DNA from: Vibrio pomeroyi
Lineage (GTDB): Bacteria; Pseudomonadota; Gammaproteobacteria; Enterobacterales; Vibrionaceae
Reading direction: 5' to 3'
Assembly: GCF_024347595.1 (NCBI RefSeq)
Contig: NZ_AP025506.1
Location: 2,480,001-2,544,000, forward strand
Length of the DNA: 64,000 nucleotides
In this document: positions 17,339-27,494 of the stretch, one piece after another
Layout of the letters: the number at the start of each line of letters is the position of its first letter
How positions within the stretch are numbered: position 1 is the stretch's first letter
Notes under the pieces: model-generated
Databases searched by the model: none
Told to the model about the DNA's origin: nothing
What the model saw: only the letters and a program-made list of their open reading frames with translations
Made by a program: the position numbers and the translations under genes

Positions 17339-18556
17339 TTAGCCTTCAATAACTTTCATTAACAGCTGACCGTCATACAAGGCCTGCTTAATAAGTGCAG
17401 CGCCTGGCATGGTTGCCTGCTTATAGAATCGAGATTCCACCAGCTCTAAGTCTTGATGGTAAACCGATAAACTCTGCTCTTCGATACACTTTTGAATCGC
17501 AGGGTACAACACGCTCTTAGCCTGATTAATAACACCACCGACCAAGATTTTCTCTGGGTTAAACAGATTAATCACAATAGCAATCGCAGAGCCTAAGTAA
17601 CGACCTAACTGTTCAATCACTTCAACAGCCAGAGGGTCGCCATCAGCCGCAGCAGCACAGATTTGCTCAATCGTAACATCCTCAAACACAGTCAGCGTTG
17701 ATTCTTCACCATTGGCTAATCGCTCTTTCACTTGCTCACGGATCGCCTGTGAACTCGCGACCGTTTCTAAACAGCCTCGGTTACCACAATGGCAAAGCTT
17801 GCCCTCTTTATCGATCTGGATATGACCCAGTTCACCGATGTTACCGTGACGCCCTTGAAGAACGCGGCCATCAAGAATGATCCCGGCACCTAAACCATGG
17901 TGAATAGAGATAAGAACAGAGTTGTCGTTGTCTTGTGAATTACCAAATAGCTTTTCTGCTAGTGCCCAAGCTCGGGTGTCATTGGCAATAAAGACTGGCA
18001 GACCGGTTTCTTTGTAGATCTCCGGACCCAACGCTAGATTTTCAACGTTGTAATGTGGCATTTGTAGCACAATACCTTGCTCTGAATTCACAAGACCAGG
18101 CAGTGTGATGGCAATGCTCGTCACCCTGTCGAGTTGCTCGGCATAGGTTTGGAAGAACTCATCGATTTCATGGAGAAGACGTGCAAGCACATCATCTTGA
18201 TCACGTTCATGGATATCAATTTTGGTATCGATAAGCACGTCGCCACCCAATTCATGGAGCGCGATCGTGAGGTAACCACGACCAAGACGCATCGACAAAA
18301 ATTGCCAACCTTCGTTATTGGTTTGCAGACCGACAGCAGGACGCCCACGAGTCGTGGCTTCTTGAACCGTGGTTTCGTGAATAAGGTGAGCTTCAATGAG
18401 TTCACGGGTAATTTTAGTAATACTCGCCGGAGCCAACTCACTTTGCTTGGACAGATCGATACGAGAAATAGGACCTTTAAGGTCAATTAGTTTATATACA
18501 CGACCAGCATTGACCTGTTTGATATGATCAATATGGCCCGGTTGAGCCATGTACAT
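17339..18556 (-). CDS. mlc: ROK-family glucose repressor Mlc
   Basis: A 405-aa transcription factor close to E. coli Mlc, which represses ptsG, ptsHI and other sugar genes and is relieved when unphosphorylated glucose transporter IIB binds it. Features: N-terminal AQPGHIDHIKQVNAGRVYKLID and winged helix LAPASITKITREL (about residues 10-75); ROK sugar-kinase-like core; zinc motif CHCGNRGCLE. Start: ATG with GGAG six bases upstream. Its probable target ptsG is 5 kb away in this window. NagC is the closest alternative, but the N-terminal PGHIDHIKQ.NAG is the Mlc pattern. Confidence 0.9.
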   Translation of the reverse strand: MYMAQPGHIDHIKQVNAGRVYKLIDLKGPISRIDLSKQSELAPASITKITRELIEAHLIHETTVQEATTRGRPAVGLQTNNEGWQFLSMRLGRGYLTIALHELGGDVLIDTKIDIHERDQDDVLARLLHEIDEFFQTYAEQLDRVTSIAITLPGLVNSEQGIVLQMPHYNVENLALGPEIYKETGLPVFIANDTRAWALAEKLFGNSQDNDNSVLISIHHGLGAGIILDGRVLQGRHGNIGELGHIQIDKEGKLCHCGNRGCLETVASSQAIREQVKERLANGEESTLTVFEDVTIEQICAAAADGDPLAVEVIEQLGRYLGSAIAIVINLFNPEKILVGGVINQAKSVLYPAIQKCIEEQSLSVYHQDLELVESRFYKQATMPGAALIKQALYDGQLLMKVIEG

Positions 18557-18875
18557 TTTACGCTCCAGAAATCATCAACGAGGTAATTTTTTTACTTTGC
18601 GAAGTAATTGTGAAGTCACTTGGTATATCGCCGTGACCAGTATCACGTATATACATGAATCTTTGTGTATCGAGTCAAATAGTTCGAGGAAAATTAACAC
18701 CCACATCGATAAATCGAGACTTAATTTTCATAAAAAAACATCGCGCTTGAGTACTAAGTACAATAAATATCAGTAAATACAGAAATATCTTCCTAGCTCC
18801 CAATAAATTATCAATTAATGCATATACTTAATTCAGTCTTGTAAAAGATTACTTGGTCTCACTCTAGGAGTATTC
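18557..18875. other. Intergenic region between mlc and pykA
   Basis: 319 bp, AT-rich, between divergent genes. A -10-like TATACT lies at 18823-18828, about 50 bases before pykA, with CTAGGAG as ribosome site of pykA just before its ATG. No clear operator or small gene was seen. Confidence 0.4.
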
Positions 18876-20321
18876 ATGACAGCCGAATTAAGAAAAACGA
18901 AAATCGTCACAACGTTAGGCCCTTCAACAGATAAAGGTAACGTGCTTGAAGAAATCATCAAAGCCGGTGCCAATATCGTCCGTATGAACTTTTCTCACGG
19001 CAGCAGCGACGACCACATCCAACGCGCAGAAAAAGTCAGAGCGATAGCAAAAAGACTCGGCACTCAAATCGCCATTCTCGGAGACTTGCAAGGTCCCAAG
19101 ATTCGTGTGTCGACATTCAAAGATGGCAAGATCCAACTTGCCGTGGGCGACCTGTTCACTCTCGATAGCAGCCTAGGTTTAGGCGAAGGCAACCAAGAAG
19201 CCGTTGGCCTTGATTATAAAGAACTGCCTAACGACGTATCCGCCGGCGATATCCTGTTGCTTGACGATGGTCGTGTTCAACTCAAAGTAACCAAAGTGGA
19301 AGGCTGTCGCGTTCATACCGAAGTGATTATTGGCGGCCCTCTCTCGAACAACAAAGGCATCAACAAAAAAGGGGGCGGCCTTTCTGCTGAAGCACTGACC
19401 GACAAAGACAAGCGAGACATCGTCACCGCCGCTCAAATTCAAGTCGATTACCTGGCAGTCTCGTTCCCACGTAATGGCGAAGACATGCACTACGCTCGCC
19501 AATTAGCACGAGAAGCAGGGTTAGAAGCTCACTTAGTTGCTAAAGTCGAGCGAGCAGAGACCGTTGCGACCGTAGAGAACATGGATGACATCATAATGGC
19601 CTCAGATGTGGTCATGGTGGCCCGTGGTGACCTTGGAGTGGAAATAGGCGACCCAGAGTTGGTCGGGGTACAAAAACAGCTTATACGCCGTGCTAGAGCG
19701 CTTAACCGAACAGTGATCACTGCAACTCAAATGATGGAGTCGATGATCTCCGCGCCAATGCCAACCCGTGCCGAAGTGATGGACGTTGCTAACGCGGTAT
19801 TAGATGGTACCGATGCCGTGATGCTTTCAGGTGAAACCGCTGCGGGTGCTTACCCAGTCGAGACCGTGAAATCCATGGCCGAAGTGTGTATCGGTGCTGA
19901 AAAGATGGCGGGTATTAACCAATCGAATTACCGTATTGACCGTACCTTTGTGACGGCAGAAGAGACCGTTTCGATGGCGACCATCTACTCTGCCAACCAC
20001 ATGGAAGGCATCAAGGGCGTGGTCACGCTTACCGAGTCAGGGCGCACAGCCTTGATGATGTCGCGACTCAGTGCCGACATGCCTATCTACGCGCTGTCTC
20101 GTAACGAAGGAACGCTAAATCGCTGTACTTTGTACCGAGGCGTGACACCTATCTACTTCGAAACTGAAGCCGAAGACAGCTTCGATATAGCACTGTCGAC
20201 TCTTGCTTGTCTGAAAGAGGCGGGACACTTGAAGTTTGGCGACTTAGTGATCGTCACTCAAGGCGATATTATGGACGTCGCGGGCTCAACCAACTGTATG
20301 CGAATCTTACCGGTCACCTGA
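18876..20321 (+). CDS. pykA: Pyruvate kinase, PykA type
   Basis: A 481-aa glycolytic enzyme that makes pyruvate and ATP from phosphoenolpyruvate and ADP. It matches E. coli PykA (480 aa), the AMP/sugar phosphate-activated isozyme, better than PykF, for example in [34 protein letters not shown] and [17 protein letters not shown]. The active-site region VAKVERAE and MMESMI...[13 protein letters not shown] are intact. Divergent from mlc; a hairpin terminator is at 20371-20407. Confidence 0.96.
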   Translation: MTAELRKTKIVTTLGPSTDKGNVLEEIIKAGANIVRMNFSHGSSDDHIQRAEKVRAIAKRLGTQIAILGDLQGPKIRVSTFKDGKIQLAVGDLFTLDSSLGLGEGNQEAVGLDYKELPNDVSAGDILLLDDGRVQLKVTKVEGCRVHTEVIIGGPLSNNKGINKKGGGLSAEALTDKDKRDIVTAAQIQVDYLAVSFPRNGEDMHYARQLAREAGLEAHLVAKVERAETVATVENMDDIIMASDVVMVARGDLGVEIGDPELVGVQKQLIRRARALNRTVITATQMMESMISAPMPTRAEVMDVANAVLDGTDAVMLSGETAAGAYPVETVKSMAEVCIGAEKMAGINQSNYRIDRTFVTAEETVSMATIYSANHMEGIKGVVTLTESGRTALMMSRLSADMPIYALSRNEGTLNRCTLYRGVTPIYFETEAEDSFDIALSTLACLKEAGHLKFGDLVIVTQGDIMDVAGSTNCMRILPVT

Positions 20322-20370
20322 CTCTGAACACTAAGAGCTTGTATAAATAATTAGCTAGCAAGTACAAAAA

Positions 20371-20407
20371 AAAGGGTTATCGAACCAAGTTCAATACCCC
20401 TTTTTCT
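20371..20407 (+). terminator. Terminator after pykA
   Basis: Imperfect stem AAGGGTTATCGAAC / GTTCAATACCCCTT followed by TTTCTTTTT, about 50 bases after the pykA stop. Confidence 0.7.
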
Positions 20408-20455
20408 TTTTGAATAGAGTGAGCTAACCACACATTGATTTGCCCACTTAACATA

Positions 20456-21670
20456 TCATTTATCCGCGGCACTGGTTGCCAACTTTGGTATGTGTGAATT
20501 ACGAGCATTCTCTGTTGAGGTATAGGTTTCGACAAATCGATAACCTGCTTCTAGCCCCAGGTCGTAATCATGCAACAAGTCTTCTTTATCACTCATTAAT
20601 GAACTCGACTTTAGTGGTTTACTAGGTGCTATCTGCACAACAAACGCATCGTCCGGAGGAGAGTTTAAAAAGTCCTGAGTTAAGGAGTAAGTTTGATAGT
20701 GCACCATCAACATGTCTGCCAAGCCTGAATCAAATTTATCACCGATTAGATGACTTAAGCGGTAGATATCATCAGCGCCAAACAACCATCGCCCACCGTT
20801 GAGCAGGTCCAAGTGTCCACGATCGCGCTTCTGCTCTTTAGAGCGAAGAATTTGTTGTTGGAAGAAAGAAGTCCAATCGGTTTTCCATTGTTCCACTTTC
20901 TGTTGCCAGTGATCTTGAACACTGTCGAAAGACTCTCTGAACCATTCCAGCTCTTCCGTAGATATAGGCTTAGGCGCTTTCACTGCGGTGCCGCGACTAG
21001 GAGCTTCAACCAAGAGTTCACCTCCCTCCTCGACTACAGGTTCAGTACGAATCACAACAATAGAACGAGCTTGTCTACGCCAAGCTTCTTGAACTGGGAT
21101 ACAAGCAGACACACCACCGTCAACATAAGCACTGTCGCCAATGAAGATCTCATCATTGTACAAACGAGGAATCGCACAGGTGGCGATCATCACCTTGTAC
21201 CAATCTTCTCCCAATAACGGGAAGTAGTGATCGCGTAGATCTTTAGAGTCTGTCACTGCCGCGTAGAAATGTCGGTCGCCTAAGGTTTGTCGCCCTAAAT
21301 CAAGATCCAGCTTATAGGGGTAAGCCATGATTTGTTCTAAAGCCCACTCTAATCCCAGATTCTTCCTGTGTCGTATATAGGAGAAGATATTGAAGAATTC
21401 TGGTGAGGTGGTGAGGTCGAGCACGAAAGAGCGGCCAAGGCCTTTATCGCGGCAAAGATACGCACACAGGTTAAGGGCACCTGCAGAGGTACCAAAAAAT
21501 TCATCGAAGGGGTCAAAATTAGAAAGAAGAAAAGCATCCAGCACACCTGAAGTAAAAATACTTCTCTGTCCGCCACCTTGAGCGACCAGTGCTGTTTTTC
21601 CAGCAATAAACTTAGCGTAGTAATCCAAGTCTATTGCTGTATCAATATTGGTTACAAGCCCACTATTCAT
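20456..21670 (-). CDS. Patatin-like phospholipase family protein (YjjU-like)
   Basis: A 404-aa cytoplasmic or membrane-associated lipase-like protein. The patatin catalytic pieces are all seen: oxyanion loop QGGGQRSIF near residues 34-43, nucleophile motif GTSAG about residues 60-64, and the second dyad residue in DGGVS. The closest recalled relative is E. coli YjjU (357 aa), of unknown substrate; the C-terminal 100 residues are longer here. No secretion signal is visible. A 29-aa membrane peptide gene lies 41 bases upstream on the same strand. Confidence 0.88.
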   Translation of the reverse strand: MNSGLVTNIDTAIDLDYYAKFIAGKTALVAQGGGQRSIFTSGVLDAFLLSNFDPFDEFFGTSAGALNLCAYLCRDKGLGRSFVLDLTTSPEFFNIFSYIRHRKNLGLEWALEQIMAYPYKLDLDLGRQTLGDRHFYAAVTDSKDLRDHYFPLLGEDWYKVMIATCAIPRLYNDEIFIGDSAYVDGGVSACIPVQEAWRRQARSIVVIRTEPVVEEGGELLVEAPSRGTAVKAPKPISTEELEWFRESFDSVQDHWQQKVEQWKTDWTSFFQQQILRSKEQKRDRGHLDLLNGGRWLFGADDIYRLSHLIGDKFDSGLADMLMVHYQTYSLTQDFLNSPPDDAFVVQIAPSKPLKSSSLMSDKEDLLHDYDLGLEAGYRFVETYTSTENARNSHIPKLATSAADK

Positions 21671-21711
21671 TAGTCCCTGAGTATCAAAACTCAGCCTCGC
21701 AATAGATGGTA

Positions 21712-21801
21712 TTAACTACCAATCGCAATAAAGCCAAATGAAAGAATGATCATGTAAATAAACACGGTAATTTGTAGGGCATTTTTCAGATTATGGTCCA
21801 T
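21712..21801 (-). CDS. YnhF-like 29-aa small membrane protein
   Basis: Reads MDHNLKNALQITVFIYM then IILSFGFIAIGS and stop. It is 29 residues, the same length as E. coli YnhF, with the same layout: a short polar N-terminus containing LK, then one long hydrophobic segment. A good ribosome site GAGG lies five bases before the ATG. These two facts make it a real gene in my view. Placement in the YnhF family rests on length and layout only. It is 41 bases upstream of the patatin gene on the same strand, so they may share a transcript. YnhF function is unknown. Confidence 0.7.
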   Translation of the reverse strand: MDHNLKNALQITVFIYMIILSFGFIAIGS

Positions 21802-21946
21802 AGACACCTCTGGCTTATTATTAATTTGTCGAGTCTCTATTTAAGTACTATCAGGTGTGTGAAGTATCTTCAAGAATCGTCGAAATTAGTCGCACAATAT
21901 TGATGTAACCATCACAATTAGTAAGTGTATGGATAAGGATATACTC

Positions 21947-22540
21947 ATGAATAACAAAGCAAATATGATAGCGCTTATCGCGCTTTTCTCTGTATCGATC
22001 GTGTATGCTTCGCCGGAGATCATCATTACCCCAATGGTAGGTTATACCGGCGGTGGTAGTGTCGAAGACCAGGATGGCAAAACCTACGACATGAAAGCGT
22101 CTGAAAACTACACCTTTGCCATTGAAACACCACTTGATAAAGGTCGCATCGGCTTTTTCTATTCTAACCAGAGCTCTGAGCTAGAAACGCTCAATCTAAG
22201 CTCCTCAATCCAATACCTGCACTTGCAAAGCAGCATCTACTACCCGGCTTCGCCTGTGTTATCCGGATACCTTGGATTAGGTCTTGGTGCTTCTTACGTG
22301 GATGTTGACTGGGCGAAAGATAAGTATGGCTTTTCGACTTCTATCTTTGGCGGCTTGGAATACAAATTCAGCGACCGTTTAGCACTCAACACACAAATAC
22401 GTTGGTTGGGTACGGTTGTTGATAACGACACATCTGGTGTATGTAACATCCCTAGCACAGGTCAAGACTGTATTATCCGCTTTGATACTGATTGGATGAA
22501 TCAATTCCAAGCCAATGTCGGACTGAGTTTTACGTTCTAA
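21947..22540 (+). CDS. Outer-membrane beta-barrel protein
   Basis: A 197-aa precursor with a signal peptide (MNNKANMIALIALFSVSIVYA, cut before SPE) and repeated amphipathic strands, ending VGLSFTF with terminal phenylalanine typical of outer-membrane barrels. An eight-stranded barrel is plausible by size. It has two cysteines (GVCNIPSTGQDC) in what would be an extracellular loop, probably a disulfide. The start at 21947 is chosen because AAGGAT lies seven bases upstream and it gives a clean signal peptide; an ATG 18 bases earlier is possible. Function unknown. Terminator at 22561-22587. Confidence 0.75.
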   Translation: MNNKANMIALIALFSVSIVYASPEIIITPMVGYTGGGSVEDQDGKTYDMKASENYTFAIETPLDKGRIGFFYSNQSSELETLNLSSSIQYLHLQSSIYYPASPVLSGYLGLGLGASYVDVDWAKDKYGFSTSIFGGLEYKFSDRLALNTQIRWLGTVVDNDTSGVCNIPSTGQDCIIRFDTDWMNQFQANVGLSFTF

Positions 22541-22560
22541 TTACTGTAGCTGATAATACG

Positions 22561-22587
22561 AAAAAGCCAGCGAGATGCTGGCTTTTT
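22561..22587. terminator. Bidirectional terminator between two membrane protein genes
   Basis: Stem AAAAAGCCAGC / GCTGGCTTTTT with loop GAGAT; convergent genes on both sides. Confidence 0.85.
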
Positions 22588-22613
22588 CATTATAAAAACG
22601 GTGTAAGTTCATT

Positions 22614-23018
22614 TTAGAACTTATAAGTCACACCCAGTGCACCACCGACTTGCAGCTCAACGCCTTTGTACATGTCTAGCTCAGGGTGAACTTGTGCGTA
22701 AGCATTCCAGCCTTCGTAGAAATTCACTTTCACGCCTAATGGCAAACGCAAGCCAAAATCGTCATTCCATTCAGCCCAAGCACCCGCGCCGACGTACCAG
22801 CTCAACGGAGCTTCAGTCTCGAACTGACCTCGCTTCCAGATGTAATCAAATGCAGCGCCGTCATTACCAATGGTGACACGGTATTTCTGGTCAAACTCAA
22901 CAACGGCACTCAGATCTTGGTCAACGGCTAGACCAACTTCTAACGCAGGAGCTTCAGAAGCGTGAGCTAACGAGGCAAGGCTGCCGCACATAAGGCCAAT
23001 CAAGTAACGATGTTTCAT
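22614..23018 (-). CDS. Small exported barrel-like protein
   Basis: A 134-aa precursor with signal peptide MKHRYLIGLMCGSLASLAHA cut before SEAP. The mature part is beta-rich (LSWYVGAGAWAEWNDDFG, LGVKVNFYEGWNAYAQVHPEL) and ends GVTYKF with a terminal aromatic residue, pointing to the outer membrane. I do not recognise a named family. It converges on the barrel gene at 21947 and is 229 bases from the ptsG stop. Function unknown. Confidence 0.7.
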   Translation of the reverse strand: MKHRYLIGLMCGSLASLAHASEAPALEVGLAVDQDLSAVVEFDQKYRVTIGNDGAAFDYIWKRGQFETEAPLSWYVGAGAWAEWNDDFGLRLPLGVKVNFYEGWNAYAQVHPELDMYKGVELQVGGALGVTYKF

Positions 23019-23202
23019 AATATTCTCAGAATGTGTTTAAAAACGGTAGATTACTTAAATCACAACGGATGTTGTCATCATAAAGTTAAAGATAAGAGGT
23101 ACCCAAAGCGGGGAATAGAGCATCAGAACATCGAGTTGTTCGATAACCGATTGAGTGGAAAAGAATAAGTGCAGGAAGGACTGTCATAAGGCAGAAAACA
23201 AA

Positions 23203-23230
23203 AAAGGAGGCCTCTCGGCCTCCTTTCAAT
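23203..23230 (-). terminator. Terminator after ptsG
   Basis: Stem AAAGGAGGCC / GGCCTCCTTT with a TCTC loop; on the minus strand it ends in TTTTTTGTTTTC. Confidence 0.85.
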
Positions 23231-23246
23231 TTATTGAATCAGTGAA

Positions 23247-24677
23247 TTAACCGTTGTTACGGATCCACTCATCCATGTCTGTCTTAAGGTTGTCAGACTT
23301 AGTACCGAAGATAGCTTGAACGCCACCAGCAACTACAACAACACCTGCTGCGCCTAGTTTCTTCAGTTTGTCTTGGTCAACAACTGCTGTATCAGCAACT
23401 GCAACACGTAGACGAGTAATACAAGCGTCAAGACCAGTGATGTTCGCTTTGCCACCGAATGCAGCAACTAGCTCACCAGCAAGTTCAGAACCAGTCGCAA
23501 CTGACTCTTCTTCAGTCTCGTCTTCACGGCCTGGAGTTTTAAGGTCTAGAGCTTTAATCACAGTGCGGAATACGATGTAGTAAATTGCAGCGTAAGCAAT
23601 ACCACATACAACCATTAGGCCCATCTTAGACGCGTTACCAGATAGAACTAGGAAGTCGATTAGACCGTGTGAGAAAGATGTACCGTGTACAAAACCTAGA
23701 GTGTTCGCAAGAACGTAAGCAGAACCAGCTAGTAGAGCGTGGATTGCGTACAGTACAGGAGCAACGAATAGGAATGAGAATTCGATTGGTTCAGTGATAC
23801 CCGTTAGGAATGAAGTTAACGCAGCAGAAGCCATGATACCCATTACTTTAGCGCGGTTTTCAGGCTTAGCTGAGTGTGCAATAGCGATTGCAGCAGCAGG
23901 TAGACCGAACATCTTGAACATGTAACCACCAGCTAGCTGACCGAAGCCATTGCCCGCTGCACGAGATGCGTCATCAGCAACTAGGTAACAAGTAAGAACA
24001 CCGTTTTGAGTTTCGCCAGCAGCGTTTACACAAGTACCAGCTTCAAAGAAGAAAGGTACGTTCCAAACGTGGTGAAGACCAAATGGAATCAGAGAACGCT
24101 CAACGATACCGTAGATACCAAACGCCACTTGTGGGTTTTGGTGAGCAGCCCAATCAGAGAACGCAGAGATTGCGCCGCCAACTGGTGGCCATACGATAGA
24201 TAGTAGGATTGCTAGACCAATCGCAGAGAAACCTGTGATGATTGGCACAGCACGCTTACCAGCGAAGAAGCCAAGGTACTCTGGTAGTTGAATACGGAAG
24301 AAACGGTTGAATGCCCAAGCAGCAACACCACCGACTAGGATACCACCTAGTACGCCAGTATCGATTTTATCAACGCCCATTACACCAGCCATTACGCCAA
24401 GTGTAGCAGTCATGATGCCGTAACCAACGATTGCAGCTAGACCAGCTACACCATCGTTGTTAGTAAAGCCAAGTGCAACACCTACTGCGAACAGTAGTGC
24501 CATTTGACCGAATACTGAACCACCAGCTTGTTCCATTAAGTTTGAAACGATTTCTGGAATGAAAGGAAGATCTGCTGCACCGACACCTAGCAAAATACCC
24601 GCAACTGGTAAAACTGATACTGGAAGCATCAGAGACTTACCAACTTTCTGCAGGCTAGCAAAAAGGTTCTTAAACAT
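23247..24677 (-). CDS. ptsG: PTS glucose transporter subunit IIBC
   Basis: A 476-aa membrane permease (E. coli PtsG is 477) that imports and phosphorylates glucose. The IIC membrane domain covers about residues 1-385 (start [19 protein letters not shown]; conserved [10 protein letters not shown] substrate loop); the IIB domain follows a linker [10 protein letters not shown] and has the phosphorylated cysteine in DACITRLRV near residue 420. Ribosome site CAGGAG is seven bases before the ATG. The IIA partner (Crr) is not here. Mlc, its usual repressor, is in the window; IIB would also titrate Mlc. It is separated from tatD by 444 bp with the tatD terminator in between. Confidence 0.97.
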   Translation of the reverse strand: MFKNLFASLQKVGKSLMLPVSVLPVAGILLGVGAADLPFIPEIVSNLMEQAGGSVFGQMALLFAVGVALGFTNNDGVAGLAAIVGYGIMTATLGVMAGVMGVDKIDTGVLGGILVGGVAAWAFNRFFRIQLPEYLGFFAGKRAVPIITGFSAIGLAILLSIVWPPVGGAISAFSDWAAHQNPQVAFGIYGIVERSLIPFGLHHVWNVPFFFEAGTCVNAAGETQNGVLTCYLVADDASRAAGNGFGQLAGGYMFKMFGLPAAAIAIAHSAKPENRAKVMGIMASAALTSFLTGITEPIEFSFLFVAPVLYAIHALLAGSAYVLANTLGFVHGTSFSHGLIDFLVLSGNASKMGLMVVCGIAYAAIYYIVFRTVIKALDLKTPGREDETEEESVATGSELAGELVAAFGGKANITGLDACITRLRVAVADTAVVDQDKLKKLGAAGVVVVAGGVQAIFGTKSDNLKTDMDEWIRNNG

Positions 24678-25121
24678 GTTTATGCTCCTGATAAAGATAA
24701 AATAATTATATGGGTACTAACGGCACACCCCCGTAGCCTATATGTTAGCACCCTGCGAAAATGTAACCATGTATTGCATTATATTTTCTGCCGCTAAATA
24801 TATATTGATGGGGAACTAACTTTCTAGTCACTTACGAAATTTAGTTTCAAAACACGTCTTGGATCACATGTCAAATCTAGAAATGCAATGCTTTACAAGA
24901 GTTTAATTAGTTGAAATATATGGTTATTTTTCAAGAACGCTATTATTTTACTGGGTAAATAAAATAGGAGGGAATGTTATTTTTAGTAACAAAATTACAA
25001 ATGTTATAATTAGCGCTCTCAAGTTCAACATAATTCGTAAACATTAAAAAAAAACGCATTTTTGGTGATCAAAAACACAAAAAGGGAGCTTTCGCTCCCT
25101 TTTATTTGTTTACTTAGTTTT
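24678..25121. other. Upstream region of ptsG
   Basis: 444 bp, AT-rich. A TTGACA (minus strand, 24869-24874) is 17 bases from TTTGAA (24846-24851), a possible promoter with a weak -10. TGTGATC overlaps this as a CRP half-site only. At 24940-24967 an imperfect A/T palindrome has the core TTTACTGGGTAAA, which could be an operator; it is some 260 bp from the ptsG start, so its role is open. No ORF. Confidence 0.35.
25075..25105 (-). terminator. Terminator of the yceD...tatD gene block
   Basis: Stem AAAGGGAGC / GCTCCCTTT with loop TTTC, 17 bases after the tatD stop on the minus strand and followed there by TTTTTGTGTTTTTG. Confidence 0.85.
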
Positions 25122-25889
25122 TTATCGCAAAAAAAGTTTTTGATAGTTTTTGGTCGTTTGTTCAGCAACCTCTTTCATCGATACACCTTTCAACTGCGCA
25201 ATATAGGCCGCCACTTCCACGACATATGCAGGTTGATTCTGCTTCCCACGATATGGGATTGGCGCCAAGTATGGAGAATCTGTCTCGATCAGCAACCTGT
25301 CTAGCGGTAGGTTCTTAACAACTTCTTTAAGTTCTGTTGCCTGCTTAAAGGTCACAATGCCTGAAATTGAGATATAGAAACCTAATTCCATTGCCGCTTC
25401 AGCGAACGCTTGATCTTCGGTAAAGCAGTGAATCACACCACCACACTTCTCAGCACCACCATCACGCAGAATCGCGAGAGTGTCTTCACGTGAGTTACGT
25501 GTATGGATGATCAAAGGCTTGTTCAGCTCTACGGCCAACGCGACATGTTGCTTGAATCGCAGTTGTTGCAATTCCGCCGTCTCTGGTTGGTAATGGTAAT
25601 CTAAGCCTGTCTCACCAATCGCAACAACTTTTGGGTTGCTCGCGTATTCACGCATTCTCTCTAAGCAAAAATCACTCTCTACATCGAGAGGATGAACGCC
25701 ACAAGAGGCTTTAACGTTATCAAACGGCGAGATCATCTCGAGCATATTTTCAAACGAGTCAAGTGTCACACCTACAGAAAGTAGTTGGTCAACATTCGCT
25801 GCTTTCGCCTTGTTCACAACGTCTTCTACGCTGGTGTGTAAATCTTGGTAATCCAGTTTGTCTAAATGACAGTGGGAATCTACGAACAT
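25122..25889 (-). CDS. ycfH: TatD-family metal-dependent hydrolase (YcfH)
   Basis: A 255-aa TIM-barrel metal hydrolase/DNase of the TatD family, closest to E. coli YcfH. Metal ligands are seen: DSHCHLD at the start, E in AIGETGLDYHY, H in IIHTRNS, HCF and D in ETDSPYLAP. The start is the ATG before FVDSHCHLD: it has GAGGA five bases upstream and overlaps the holB end by ten bases; a longer start would put nine unmatched residues in front. Same order holB-ycfH-ptsG as in E. coli. Confidence 0.94.
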   Translation of the reverse strand: MFVDSHCHLDKLDYQDLHTSVEDVVNKAKAANVDQLLSVGVTLDSFENMLEMISPFDNVKASCGVHPLDVESDFCLERMREYASNPKVVAIGETGLDYHYQPETAELQQLRFKQHVALAVELNKPLIIHTRNSREDTLAILRDGGAEKCGGVIHCFTEDQAFAEAAMELGFYISISGIVTFKQATELKEVVKNLPLDRLLIETDSPYLAPIPYRGKQNQPAYVVEVAAYIAQLKGVSMKEVAEQTTKNYQKLFLR

Positions 25890-26845
25890 GTTTCCTCGCA
25901 AGTGGCTATCAGCCAATTCATTATGAGTAGCTCCGTATTGAGCCCAGGGTGTTGCTTTAACTGCTCAATCAATATGAGCAGCTTATTCGATGCTGCATAA
26001 GCACTTTGATAAGACATCACTTCAACCAGTGCTTTCGCGCTGGGAGTGATCGCCTGATTCGCCAAGCCAAAATGCAGCTTCTGTACGTCAGACAATAAGT
26101 GCCATAGCCAACCCAATTGAATCAAAGGGTCTTTGCTAAGCTCTGTCGAGAATTTTAGCATGTCAGGTTGAGTGCCCTTGATGACATTAACAAAGCCATC
26201 GAGCACTTTGGTAGAAGCCTCTACGCCGCCCTGCTCAAACATCGCTTTTGCTTTTAAAGGCGCGTTGTCATTAAGCGCTAAAATATATTGTGGAACAGCC
26301 TTACCAACTTCACCATCTAACCAAGCCGACCCTGCCTCCAACTGTGGGCTTACCACATTAAATTGTTGGCAACGGCTAATGATAGTCGGCATCAAACGGT
26401 TACTGTTACGAGTAGAAAGAATGAAGATACACTTGCTTGATGGCTCTTCCAGCGTTTTCAGCAACGCGTTAGAGGCCGACTCATTCATTGCCTCTGCCGG
26501 ATTAAGCAAGATAACGCGTAAGCCACCCAATTGAGATGACTCTTGAGCCCAGCGGTTACTGGCACGCACTTGATCAACGGTGATCGACTTACCTTCTTTC
26601 TCTGGCGAGATAACGTGAAAATCAGGATGACTGCCCGACTTCATTAATTCACAGCTATGACAAAACCCGCACGACTCACTTTCGTAGTTAGTGCACATTA
26701 ATGCTGCGGTAAGTTGATCAATCAACGCATCAACACCAAGCCCTTCCGGCGCATTAACAATCACCGAATTAGGAAAACGCTCAGCATCGAGACTTTTTTT
26801 CCACTCATTCCATACGGGAGTGAGCCAAGAATACACTTCAGCCAT
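25880..26845 (-). CDS. holB: DNA polymerase III delta' subunit
   Basis: A 321-aa clamp-loader subunit (E. coli HolB 334 aa). The N-terminal AAA-like domain has a degenerate P-loop (EGLGVDAL), normal for delta', and a zinc module CTNY...CGFCHSC around residues 50-66; LLNPAEAMNESASNALLKTLEEP is the conserved sensor block. It starts six bases after the tmk stop with AGG five bases before its ATG and overlaps ycfH, so the three are co-translated. Confidence 0.95.
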   Translation of the reverse strand: MAEVYSWLTPVWNEWKKSLDAERFPNSVIVNAPEGLGVDALIDQLTAALMCTNYESESCGFCHSCELMKSGSHPDFHVISPEKEGKSITVDQVRASNRWAQESSQLGGLRVILLNPAEAMNESASNALLKTLEEPSSKCIFILSTRNSNRLMPTIISRCQQFNVVSPQLEAGSAWLDGEVGKAVPQYILALNDNAPLKAKAMFEQGGVEASTKVLDGFVNVIKGTQPDMLKFSTELSKDPLIQLGWLWHLLSDVQKLHFGLANQAITPSAKALVEVMSYQSAYAASNKLLILIEQLKQHPGLNTELLIMNWLIATCEETCS

Positions 26846-26851
26846 GACTAC

Positions 26852-27484
26852 CTACTGTTTGTCGAGCCAAACACCAAGCGCTTGCTTAATATCCGCAGCC
26901 ACTTGATCTATCTCTTGTTGCGCATTAATCACAAGCACCGTGTCGTCTTGTGCGGCAATCTCTAGGTAACGCTCACGTGTACGATCGAAAAATGAGATAT
27001 CCATCTTTTCGATTCTATCTAGCTCACCACGACCTCTAGCACGTTCCAGCCCTACTCTAGGGTCTAAGTCCAAGTATAGGGTTAGATCTGGCTTAAAATC
27101 GCCTAGCGTGGTTGCTTTCAATGATTCCATCGTTGTGCGTGCGATCTGACGACCACCACCTTGATAAGCCTGAGAAGACATATCATGGCGATCACCCAAT
27201 ACCCACTTACCACTGTCTAGTGCAGGCTTGATAACGTTTTCTACTAATTGAACGCGTGCAGCGTACATCAGCAGTAACTCAGTCATGTCTTGAAGCTTTT
27301 CGCCTTCGTGCTCTTCTTTAACCAGTGAACGCATCTTTTCTGCCAACACGGTACCGCCCGGTTCACGAGTGTTGACGAGTTCTTCTACACCAGATGCTTT
27401 CAATGTTTCTACGATAGCATTGATTGCAGTGCTTTTGCCCGCGCCTTCAAGGCCTTCAACCACGATAAATTTCGACTGATTCAT
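26852..27484 (-). CDS. tmk: Thymidylate kinase
   Basis: A 210-aa enzyme that phosphorylates dTMP to dTDP. The P-loop GLEGAGKST is at residues 11-19; the DR(H/Y) motif is in [16 protein letters not shown]; the lid region is [12 protein letters not shown]. Ten bases after mltG, six before holB. Confidence 0.97.
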   Translation of the reverse strand: MNQSKFIVVEGLEGAGKSTAINAIVETLKASGVEELVNTREPGGTVLAEKMRSLVKEEHEGEKLQDMTELLLMYAARVQLVENVIKPALDSGKWVLGDRHDMSSQAYQGGGRQIARTTMESLKATTLGDFKPDLTLYLDLDPRVGLERARGRGELDRIEKMDISFFDRTRERYLEIAAQDDTVLVINAQQEIDQVAADIKQALGVWLDKQ

Positions 27485-27494
27485 AATTCTTTCT

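Noticed and set aside
24846..24874. CRP site upstream of ptsG
   Set aside because: Only one half (TGTGATC) is present; the second half does not match, so I do not call it.
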